Assembly: GCA_964017185.1 (NCBI GenBank)
Contig: OZ024873.1
Location: 45,122,760 to 45,186,759, forward strand
From: Rugalucina vietnamica
Taxonomy: Eukaryota; Mollusca; Bivalvia; Lucinida; Lucinidae
Direction of reading: 5' to 3'
DNA length: 64,000 nt
Shown: piece by piece, positions 34,819 to 46,200 of the stretch
Numbering within the stretch: position 1 is the first letter of the stretch
Layout of the letters: each line of letters opens with the position of its first letter
Program-made: the position numbers and the translations under genes
The notes under the pieces: generated by a model
The model's input: the letters and a program-made list of their open reading frames with translations, nothing else
What the model was told of the DNA's origin: nothing
Databases searched by the model: none

Positions 34819-35270
34819 ATTGACCCTCTGGCTAGCAGCCTAATATATATCAGAATCAAAGTCATCGCGTTTGTCATAAATTTTAGATGAAACAAATCTA
34901 CCCAATCTATATCATCTTAAATATTAAATACGTAAATCAGATAAGAGTCAAGAAGAAAAAACAGCTGTTCTTATTTTCTTACATTGCTTGCATGTACTTT
35001 TACTGTTCTTTGTTTGTCTGCATGTCGGAGTCACGAAGCAAAGATTAATTTTACTATCAATGTAGCGACAACAAAGACACTGCTGATATGCGTCTTTGTT
35101 AACGCATCTATAGGCAAATTGTCGGTGTCTGTAACATATTCTATATTAAGCGTGACAGGCTGAGTTTCGTTATTTTGACCTTGATTTGAAATATTGTCAG
35201 TAGATCTACTCATTTTTGTTGGATAAGAAAACACTTTGAGCATTTGTGAGCATGGCATCTGCGTTATTTG
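34819..35270. other. Mostly unrecognised; decayed hairpin fragment
   Basis: At 35060-35110, TGTAGCGACAACAAAGACAC..GTGTCTTTGTTAACGCA-like sequence is a diverged relative of the GAGCCGC-element hairpin. Otherwise nothing is seen. Confidence 0.35.
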
Positions 35271-35415
35271 AACCAGCTTTCACGAACAGACATTCCAATA
35301 GGCCAGGCGAATTCAGAGGAAAAGATTTTTGAAAACTGTGATTCATGACAGACGACGGATGGACGCCAACCCATGGATATACCATATATGCACCTTGTAA
35401 GCCTAACGGCTCAGG
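35271..35415 (+). mobile_element. End fragment of GACCTTGACC-type repeat
   Basis: GAAAAGATTTTTGAAAACTG, GACGACGGATGGACGCC, then CACCTTGTAAGCC..GGCTCAGGTTAGC match the right end of 2114-4258 in decayed form. Confidence 0.7.
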
Positions 35416-35423
35416 TTAGCAAA

Positions 35424-35482
<59 letters not shown>

Positions 35483-35541
35483 ATGAAATGAAATGAAATG
35501 AAATGAAATGAAATGAAATAAATAAATAAATAAGTAAGTAA
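35416..35541. repeat. (AAAT)n/(GAAAT)n microsatellite
   Basis: AAAT array passing into AATGA repeats and back to AAAT. Confidence 0.97.
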
Positions 35542-35841
35542 CGCTTCTTATGTAAACCATTTTAACCATTTTATACTTCTCTTTGTATCATTTTATTAGT
35601 TTTTTGTTTATATGTGACAGATAAATTTAGTGTCTGCTACATGCAGTCCCGAAAACGTGAGAAATACAGAAAAAAAAATCATCGACAGCTCAAAACGCCT
35701 AATCGTTCACGTAGATACAATTCTTAAAAAACATCTGTCAACCACTCGCTCTCACTTCAGCAACAATGAAATGAAAGCTTCCGTCATATCATATACAATA
35801 CATGTAAATTTCACTTTTTTTTTTTTTTTTTTTTTCATTTA

Positions 35842-36100
35842 AAGGATGTTCGCTCGCTGGTACAATTTGCCATTTTTGAACTTCATGTTTACATTCGAAC
35901 GACCTAGACAAGTTCTGTATTATGCAAAATACAAGCACAAGTTTGAATCTACAACTATGGATCTGACACATTTATAAATTCTAATTGTGAAATTATGGGA
36001 CTGGGATGTTAAATGGTACATAAGATATTGTCTTCTGTTTTGGTCCGAAACAGTCTGCTCTAGTTAGTGGAATGTATTTTCGTTGGCAGCGAACATCTTT
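35842..36100. mobile_element. Small AGGATGTTCGC-type TIR element
   Basis: Ends AAGGATGTTCGCTCGCTGG and TTGGCAGCGAACATCTTT with TTTAA on both sides. Same terminal repeat as 42913-43857. Preceded by a T-rich run. Confidence 0.75.
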
Positions 36101-37130
36101 AAAAGGAACTTTTTTTCTTCTAAAATGTGTATATGTTTCAATTATATAAAAAACTGAACTATGGTTTTACATAAATAAAATATATGTACAGTGTATATAA
36201 AACAAGTGTTAGAATTACTATCCTAATCTTGGACAGGAGCGAGGCCGGTCCGTCGGTTTCCCGCTTATTTGAATCCGTGTATAAACAGAGAGCGCTAAAT
36301 TGCAATTGAGCAATGGCCACTTGTACTTTGTATCGCGGCGCAAAGCTCGTGACAGAAAGGCATGCTGGAACACGTGACCTTGTTATTAGTTCAATCAGTT
36401 AAGGATGGTCTGTCCTTTTAAGGAATTATTATTTCCATCTATGGACTGGAAATAGGTCTGTGCAATGAGTTCCATGCGCCACCAATCTGTCATTTTGGAA
36501 TGTTTAAATGTCTTTGACAATATTACGCCAAAGCCAGCCATGCTACGCACTGTCCATGGTTAGGTATAAATGGGGGACGAATCCATTCAACCATAAAATG
36601 AAATATAAAGTCAACCATTTCCTTACACAGTCAGATCATATAGTTGTTACAGATGTTCAATATGTCATTATAAAAGTCTGTGTCGGGTTTGTCTTTAAAA
36701 TGCCTGAAAAGGGAAGAGAATACACACATGGTTATCATACCGTTAACCCACACATATAGTGACTTAGATAAGCTTTGTATACATCCTCAGCTCGCCAAAC
36801 CCTGGCAAAAAGCACTGTAGTGCCAAAACTTGCTCCTTACACGTATTGCTCTCTCAAGGCGCAAATTGTGCACCTTCATACATAATTTGCAGCCGCTTCG
36901 CTCAAAAAGTTACACAAAAAGGCATCGAAAATGCCAAAGCATGTATAATTGCTGACGTTTAAAAACGATTGATATATCCAGGAGAAATTAAGGCGATACT
37001 TCGTAAAGCCTATGGTTCGTCGTTTTCAGCATCTACATTGACCACTCTTTAAATACGTAGTGGATTGTATTGAAAGAATACATCTGGATAACTTTGGATT
37101 TTTGCTTACCACTTCTAAAAAATATGCACT
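36101..37130. other. 3' flank of the disordered-protein gene
   Basis: Downstream (minus strand) of the stop at 37131. No gene is recognised; the short open frames lack support. The 3' untranslated region should lie in its right part. Confidence 0.35.
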
Positions 37131-37280
37131 TCAGATGTCTTCCTGTTTTCTAACGCAGCATGCAAATATCCTTCTGACTCTCCTGAACAGCTTCCTTACA
37201 TGCCCCTCCTTCTTCTTCCCCTTATCGTTCATTTTCCTGAACGCTTCTCCCTTGACCTCTTCTTTCACCTCTTCCTTTAC
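37131..37280 (-). CDS. Disordered-protein gene, last exon
   Basis: Acceptor TGCATAG, 49 codons and TGA. Starts VKEEVKEEVKGEAF like the two preceding exons, then a unique basic tail RKLFRRVRRIFACCVRKQED. Confidence 0.78.
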   Translation of the reverse strand, partial: VKEEVKEEVKGEAFRKMNDKGKKKEGHVRKLFRRVRRIFACCVRKQEDI

Positions 37281-40200
37281 CTATGCATATAGTATGATAG
37301 ACGTCTTTTTTAGCGTTTGAAGAGGTTGACTAATTAAGATATGAACCATAAAACCTTTCATCAGGAAACATCATCCGCAGCAGCATCAGTCACACGCGCA
37401 TTCATTGTCATAGCCCTCGTTGTCATGGCGTGCTAATCTCTCTCATTATTGACAACCATCCTTCAAATGTCATTTCTGATTACCTGTATTGTCTTTATGT
37501 ACAACTGGCACGCTGACCATGTCAGACAATAAATGAGCCGTGTCATGAGAAAACAGGATTTTTGCCAATGCGAAAACAAAGGCGCAGATCAGCATCAGGT
37601 GCAGTACTTCCTCTACTTATACCCAAATTTCAAGATGCTTGTTTTCTTCTGTGGATGTATAGACCAGTTAGTGTCGGATCTGGTCGGAAAACCCGAAGAC
37701 CGTCATCTCGCGTTGCGGTTCAAATGTTTTCTTACTACAGCCTGACAGTATGTGCCAGGAGATACCAACCAATTACAGACATGTCAGAAAAAATGCTCAT
37801 ACACTGTATATCTCCTATTAAAACTGAAACCTACCAAATTAAAGCTTCTTACACTGTATATCTCCTACCTCTTTCTCTTCCCCAATCTTCTTCTCCACTG
37901 TATTGGTCTCTTCCGTCTTGATCTCTTTATCCTCTTTATCCTTTACGCCTACATTTACCTATGCAGGAATGTTCGCTTTATAATAGACTGACTTATTACA
38001 GCGAAAGAAGACACACGTTGGCCAAAGTGACTGATTAATTCTTTGTGTACTTCTTAATCTTAAATTAACTTTTTGTCCGACACTTAAATACAATTCAAAT
38101 CAATTGTCAATTGCTCTGGTCAACCCTGAAGAGAACCAATAATAAGTGGTCAATATGCTTATTCCAATTGTGTACCAATCTTACTTGCTTTATAAACCGG
38201 TCACCACATGAAGCTATATGTAGCTAGGAAAATTATTTCTATGTTGGCAAGATGGCAATCATCATAACTTTGCCAAGAGGTTAACAGTCTACCAACGAAT
38301 TTGAACAGTGTTGTTTGAACATTTCTAACAACATTAGAAAAAAAACCTGACCAAACTAATTCTTCCTCCGTTGTAAGTCAGTCATTTTTATTGTTGTTGT
38401 TGTTGTTTCTCACCTTTTGCAGGACCCTTGATTTTATAATTGTGAAAGATCTACCTAAGAAGTCAAAGTCACAAATATATTCTTAATAATAGCTCTTCCT
38501 TGGTGTTTCAGTGACGTGCTCTTACTTTTTCATATATGTACTTGCAAAGCACGTCAGTTTTAGTTGATATTCTTACAACTGGAACACCGACCATGTAAGA
38601 TAATAAGTGTTTTCTTCCTACATTTTGATGGTATGTGGCAGGGTCAATTAAGGACGGCAACCCAGCCAATAACACACATACATGTATCTGACAAGAATCG
38701 TTTGCTCTATTATCGCAAATTGTATCTGTTTAACTGAAACTGGTGCAGTTAATGCTGATTTATAACTCACCGTTTCCTCCTCCTTATTTTCAACTGTGTT
38801 GATCTCTTCCTCCTTCGTTTCCATCTTCACCTATGTAATATGATTTAACTGTCTTATTTTTCTGTTGTTATAAGAAGTCATTGTTGGCTTTCGCCATTTG
38901 CAGATAAGGACCCTGGAATCTTTTATCATGAAAAGTATGCATGGGAAGCAAAATGCATACGTACATGTTCTTTCATTACACTCCGTTAAGGTTTCAATGA
39001 CGTGCTCTTTTCTCTATCAAAATAGCAATTATAAAATGTCAAATTTTGCTAACTCGCACACGGCATGTCGAACATTTGTAATTGTGTATGATCACGCATT
39101 ATGATAATCATCTCTAACATATCTACTCTTCATTTTTAGGTCAGAAAACAGATATTGTACCTACATGTAAATCCATCTATGGAAACCAACAAATAAAATA
39201 AAGTTCCTCGTATCGTGCATGCATCACTTACCTCTTCTTGGGGCGTGTCCTCCCAATTCAGCTTAGCCTTCATCAGGGCTTTGTACCTAGCTCGAGCGTC
39301 CTCGTCCGTCGCTGTCAGACCGAGGCCTATCACCGTCACAGACCTCGGTCTTAGTTTCTTTGCCAATTCTTTCCTGACGCTGTAAGTAAGTGATGCTCTT
39401 GGCGTTGGATTTTCTTTTCCAACCCACTCCAGATCCAGCTTAAAATCTTCTTTCTTCATTCCTTCAAGCTCTCCTTTAGCCTCGAGATAATCGCCAAGAC
39501 TACTCTGTATGTAACGCGGCTCGTCGTACGAGAGGCGGAAATCGTCGAGGTCGTCTTCGTCATCGGTCAGTGAGAAGTTGTCAAATTGCAGTCCGGTGGA
39601 AGCTCGTGGGCCCGAGCTGCTAGCCACAAAATCATCTAAATAATCTGAGTCATCGAAGTCCGATGCAGGTGTCCCTCGCCCATATTTGTCAAGTAGTCCT
39701 CCTTCAGCTTTAACATCGTCGTGATTCTTTCCGGCGTAAGCAGGCGTTGGTGGTTCACCAGTGAATATTGGACGATCAAACACCTCTTCATCGGTAGGAG
39801 TTTTCATGTTCCTTTCATCTTCTAGCCATGAAATACCCAGTGCTGTGTGACTGTCGTCATCTTTGCCGGTAGTTGCAATCTCCTCCTTTGCTGTGGTGCT
39901 TTCTATGTGGCCATCGTTTACGAGACCCTCTGTTGTTACATGAGTTGCTGGTCGGGAAGGCTCATCGCCGTTTTTCGTTGGATCGTATGATCCTTCTATT
40001 ATGTCAACCAAACCATTTGCATCAGGCAGCTTGAACTTTCGTGGAGGCGTTGGTTGGAGAAAGTCTGGTGTATTCAATGGTCGCCCGTAAGTGCCACCCT
40101 CGAGCTCATTAAAGAAACTATCTTCTGGAGTTTCAATCCTCGTGTGCGCTGGCTGGGAATCAACAGGGCCAAAATAGTTGTTTTTCTTATTTTTCCAGTT

Positions 40201-43200
40201 GACAAACTTATCCTCCTCTTCGCTATCGGCGTCATAATCAATCGTCATTATGTCTGTTGGCCTTGCAGGATCCCTATTGACTCCACTTATGTAGGGTGTT
40301 GCTCTTGGTGACTTTATGTACGGTCTATCTAAACGTTGTTTCTTCCTTCTTTTCCCTAGGTCTTTGTCGTCATCATCGCTGTCAGAGCTCCTGGAAATAC
40401 AATAGGTGGCAGATGTTTTGGGCCTCCAGGCATCAATGTCTTTCTTAGCGTGAAACACTCCACTGGACGGTTCTGTTCGCTTGACTTGGTTCTTCTTTCT
40501 CTGTTTCTGTGATGGTGACTGGTCCTCAATAGAACCATCGCTGTCAGCCTCAAAATCAGATTCATAGTTGTACTGTTCTGGTGTCATGGGGCTTCTGTTT
40601 TCGTTGAGGAGCTCGCCATGGTACGAGTCTTCAAAATCGTCCGAATAATTATAGTCACTTCCAGTCTCTGGACTTTGCCTTAACTTCTTGCTGGGCGGTA
40701 CGCGGTGTTTGTATGGTTGTTTGGCGTTTTCCAGAGACAAGATCGTGATGTTGCTGAGGATTGTAATATCGCTGTAATCACTAAAGCTAGTGGATCCGCG
40801 GGATGGTGTATCTCTAGAACCTGATTGTGCGCTCTTCCGTGTCGAACTTGGGGGCGATGAGGCTATTCGAGACTCCGAACTCTTAGCAGAGGAGCTTGAT
40901 GGTCGAACTTTTCCACTTTTTGGCGCGGGCCTTGGTGGCATAGAGACGGTTCTTGATTTCACACTCTTTGAGCTAGGTGTTCTTTGGGCGGAACGAGATT
41001 TAGCACCCATGCGTGCAGAGGATGGAGGTGATGATGCTGTTCGTGCCTTTCCAACTTTACGCTTGGAGGTTGGTCGTGTTAAGGTGGATCGCTCTGCTGA
41101 TGGTGTTGAGACATCTTTGGCTCCGTCGGCCATGTTCAGGAAAGAGATACAGCGTGGCACCGAGCGCCCACGGGCTTCATTAACTGGGGATGCAAAATGA
41201 GTGCGGGGTTTGACGAGGGCTTCGTTCTTAACATTATCGATGGTCTCGTTACATTCTTTGACTTGTATCACTCGCGACTTCTCTTTCTTGGGTTCGGCGT
41301 GACTTTTATCTGCTGTAGTGAAGCCGGAGTCGCACGATGAACCTGAAAATTAGTATAATTACGACGACCCATTTACGGATATTCAGAAACGACATCTTGG
41401 CCTTTACTTTGGAAAATATACCATGCCTTCATTTAATTAGAGCAAAGTGTGTAGATTTGCAAACTCTGTGAACCCAATTTGTGGTAATCGCCTTGGTTTG
41501 AAGCCCTTGCCTATAGTCTTTAAACTGCATATTGTAGTATGACTTTCTGTTTTTCCCTTTGAAGTTTTTGTAACATTAAATCCAATACAAGCGAAAATCA
41601 AAAGAGGTGGGCCTACATATTAATACTAAGAAAGTAGGCGGAATGAAAGCCGTACTGTAACTTCCTGATATTGGAAGATACAGTACGGATCTGTCAATTG
41701 GTGTTCTGTCATACTACAAGTTAGTTAAAGACCTCGTAGCAAACTTTGACAAATAAGTAAAAACAGCTCGTCTTCGACTCGCTTTATTTTACTTATTTTT
41801 TCTACTCGGTACTTTAACTTAACTTACATTCTCTTTATAACAAACCTTTATAGTTGAGCCTGTAAAACAAACGCGTTTATATTATGGCTCTCGGCTAGGT
41901 TAGTGTGATACTAGGTTGGAGATCCCAGAAACGTTTTTTCTCGATCCGAAGTCATTTACTTACTTATTAGGCCGGTTGACTGCAAGGTGAATCGATTCTG
42001 AATCAGGATTCCTTGGGACTGCCCAGCAGGATTCTCTTTGGGAATCTTTTGAGCTGGGCTTGCTTGTGGTTTCATGGTAGAGTTCGCCTGGGCAACGGTA
42101 ACTTGAGATTGAGACCTCCTTCCAGGGCTTTCTTGAGACTGAGGCCTCTTAGGGCTACCCTGGGGCTTCATACTAACAACCCGTCGCTGCTGTTGTTTTC
42201 CATGCTCCTGAAAATGTTGCATACATTGCGAAACTGACGTAAACTTGTGAATCAAATAGAGCATATATGTGCGTCTTTGCAAAAATGTAATGGTCTTACT
42301 TTTATTGCTTGTCTGCTTTAAACGTAGGTCTGCACTAACACAGGGTATCAACGTGGTCACAGTGTGTGTAATGCTTTATTATGCCTCATTGACTCTGCTG
42401 CGGATGTCTTATGATTGGGCTACGTACAGATTCTTTACCAAAATACATATTTTTAAAAAGAGGTAGGGGGCGGCGGGGGGGAGCGGGGGGCTCGGACCTG
42501 GACTGATCTGGCTTAAAAATGATTATAAAAATCTTTAACAAAATCATAAAAAAATCCGTAGCAGATACCATAAAGATTGCAGTACTATAAATATTTACTC
42601 ATTATGCAAGCGCCGCCTCTTTTGGGGATATTCTGTTACTTAAATGAACTTTTTCTGGCTGCTGATTATTGTTATTGTCAAAAGTGATTAAAAGTGAACT
42701 ATTTTGGGGAAAGCTTTTCAAAGTATTTAATAAGATAAATAAAATCATTTTTATAAACATTTTCTAACGTTACCTTTACCTCATTTTCAAAAAAAAAAAA
42801 AAAAAAAAAAAAAAACGCCGCGTAACCCCATATTTTATGACTGCTACTGGTAAGTAAAGTTGTTGTTTGCTGAATGATGCAGTTCGTAATGGTTACTTTA
42901 GCCCAGACTTAAGGATGTTCGCTGCCAATGAAAAAGTATTCAAACTTTTTTTATAACCACTCTTTTTTGATTCCAAAATACAACATAAGACATTTGAAAG
43001 CAAAATAAATATAGGGTAGTGTGCATTTTTTCAAGCTACAGGCCTCTAAATGAGACCTCTGAGCATCATGTTTTAAATTTAGTAAAATTAATTTAATTTT
43101 TAATTCTTTGAAACAAACCTGTCTTGAACAAAAATACACCTAGAATGCTTTCAAAAGTCATAATATTTACGTAACGCAGACTATTTTGGACCAAACGCAT

Positions 43201-46200
43201 AGAAAAATTTGCAACTGAAAGTGTATGACAAAATTTTACGAGTATTTCTCCAACCCCACCCCCATACTTGAAAAGTCGGAAAAAAATCAATATTTTGAAA
43301 TGTGCCAAACCCATACTTGTTTATTCAAACTTTTTCTTGTATTTTCACACAACATAGAACTTTGTAATATTGTTCGAATAAAAGAAAGAAATATATAGGG
43401 TAGTGTGCATATAAGAGAGAACCAACAACTTGAAAATCACCATTTTCAGCCTTTTTTCAGCTGTTTTGTTTCTTTAAGCCCATTTCATAAAACCACCTAA
43501 AATTTTAAAACCAGCACACCAAAGACACAAAGACTGACTAAGAAGACCATGTACACATATACTGCAGCTAAAATAAACAAAGAAACAGTGCAATTAATTT
43601 GAAAATGTGTATTATTCAAGTTTAATCTACCCCACCCCCTAAATTTCAGTGACAACTAAATTTTTCTGAAAAGTTGCAGAAAATGGGGTGAAAAAATGAA
43701 GTTTCTTAGATTGACAATTTTCATGGCTCGTTCAATGCGTATCATAATTATGTATCCAAATATAAAATATTGGGAAAATATCTGCAACCGTTTACGAGAT
43801 ATTCAACAAAAGAAAAACCGGAAGTTCCGAAATGTCAAATGTTAGCAGCGAACATCCTTAAGTTGCCAGGTTGTAGGCATGAACTGATTTTGCATTAGGA
43901 GCAATGTGAATTTTTTTTATAGTACAATAATGCCTCCTAAAGAAGCATCACACACTGTGATCGCGTTAAAACCCTGTAACCAAGCTAGATCTAGTTCTTT
44001 CCTCGAGTACAGTAGGATTATACAGTTTACTGTTCGTCAGGACGTCGACTGGAGAAAATGTAACTGATAAACAACAACAAATCAAACTGTGAAATAAACG
44101 TTAATGACGGACTCGAAACCTAATGCTTTCTGTAAAGATACACCATATTCGTCGTCTTAGTTTTTATAAGCGACAACTCTAAAATATGATGTTAATATAT
44201 ATAAAATGCAACTGCACTTTAAAGAACGAGGCGATGGTTAAATACACGATTAGTTTTGTATTAAAATGAATAACGCCATTTTCGTATTGGTCGATTTCAT
44301 CACACGAAAATACAGTAAATTCTACAATAGCGAATCATACTTTGTGTGGTGAAAATAAAGTATTGATAATCTACCTTTAGGCTCGCACAGGAATAATTTG
44401 ATTTGGTTAATAACGTAACTAATTATTGATGCAAGTCTTGGTTTAACCATCTTGCTTTTAGGCTCACACTGATTCATTAAAGCAACAAGGCATGCTTAAA
44501 TCGGTATAATTGACCTTTCCGATACATATGGCATTTCTATTGACAGTGAACGTAAAGCACCAAACACCATTTAGATTTAGTTTAGCATGATGATGGCACC
44601 ATTTGTATGCAAAAATACCCTTCTAAGATGGTTTGGGCCATAGACGATTTGATTCGTCATTGTCTAATGCGGGAGGTATCATATCAACAGAGTTATCTCC
44701 CATTAAGAAATGAAGAATGAATTAAAATTAAACCTGAGATACATGTATTTTAGATGTTCTTAGTACCAAATAGAATAACATTCCCATGGTCGTGTTTAAA
44801 ATAATAGCGCTTGACCTCTTAGTGATTCGCCATTTTCGAGTCCACTGTAGTATTGGCAAAGTTTTTCCTGTATTGGCCGAGTGTTTGTCATTCATATTCA
44901 CGGTGACAAATATCTGTTTAAAACCCGTAGTTTGTGTTATGTCTTCAAAAGCCGCATAGTAATCGTTTTGATAACCGTTCCAGGGCGGTGTTCATCTCGT
45001 TCATATCACACATTTTACTGAGGGTTCATTTGGATCAAAACAAAATATAGTTGCTTAAATAGCATCCTGCTCGGTATTATCTATATTAAAGCCTAGGTTA
45101 CATTTGCCCCGATCATCGTACGATTTTTCGGTCTGCGATTTTCTCTACGTTTTTTAGACATCGTAGGAGATCGTGGGCTACGACGTATGTGTAAAGCCTA
45201 GGTTACATTTGCCCCGATCATCGTACGATTTTTCGGTTTGCGATTTTCTCTACGATTTTTAGACATCGTAGGAGATCGTGGGCTACGACGTATGTGTTAA
45301 CAATTCATACGGGCATCGTGCGATTTTTTGATCTGCCATTTGTCGACGTTCTCATACAAAAACGCAAGACGATCGTGCGGCAGTCGTATGTCTCCGCAGA
45401 TAGTACGTAGATATCGTACGGATCCCGTGCGTTGTACGTACGGAGTCCCTATACGTTTTGATACAAAACGCAAGGAGGCCGCACGGTAGTCGTAGGGTCT
45501 CCGCAGACTGTTAGTGGATATCGTGCGGAGTCCCTTGGACTTCTGACTGATGCCTCGGTTACATTTGAGCCGCGACGCGAGAAAACCGGTCTTCGGGGTT
45601 TCCGACCAGGTCCGACACTAACCGGCCTGTACAAGCTCAGAAAAGAGCTAGAAGCTTGAAATTTCGGATTTAAGTAGAAGAGGAATTGTACTATCCGAGT
45701 AGCGAAAACAAAGGCGCTGATCAGCTTCGCAGTTACTGCGAAGCTGATCTGCGCCTTTGTTTTCGCATAGGCAAAAATCCGGTTTTCTCACGGCGCGGCT
45801 CATTTGGCCTACGATTAGCTTGCGATGATCGTACGATGCCATGTTTTGCATTTTCGTGCGGCCTCCGCAGGGTGACCTTACGATGTCCCTACGATTCTAC
45901 GACTTCCTACGACCTCCGTAGCCTCTACGATCTTGTAATAGTCTGCACTATTACAAATTTTAAAATCGTAAGACCGTAGACCGTAGACACGTCGTAGGGC
46001 ATCATACGGGCACCGTACGGATACCTTGCGATAATCGAGCGGTCACCGCACGATTTTTTTTAAGATAATCTGGGAACAAAAATCGTACAGCGATCGTAGG
46101 GAGGCCGCAAGGGGTCATGCCTAGTAGGTTACATTTGCCCCGATCATTGTACGATTTCCTACGTTTTTTTTTAAATCGAATGTGGGCTACGACGTAGGTG

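Noticed and set aside
40790..41200. 136-codon plus-strand frame
   Set aside because: Antisense shadow of the long minus-strand exon.
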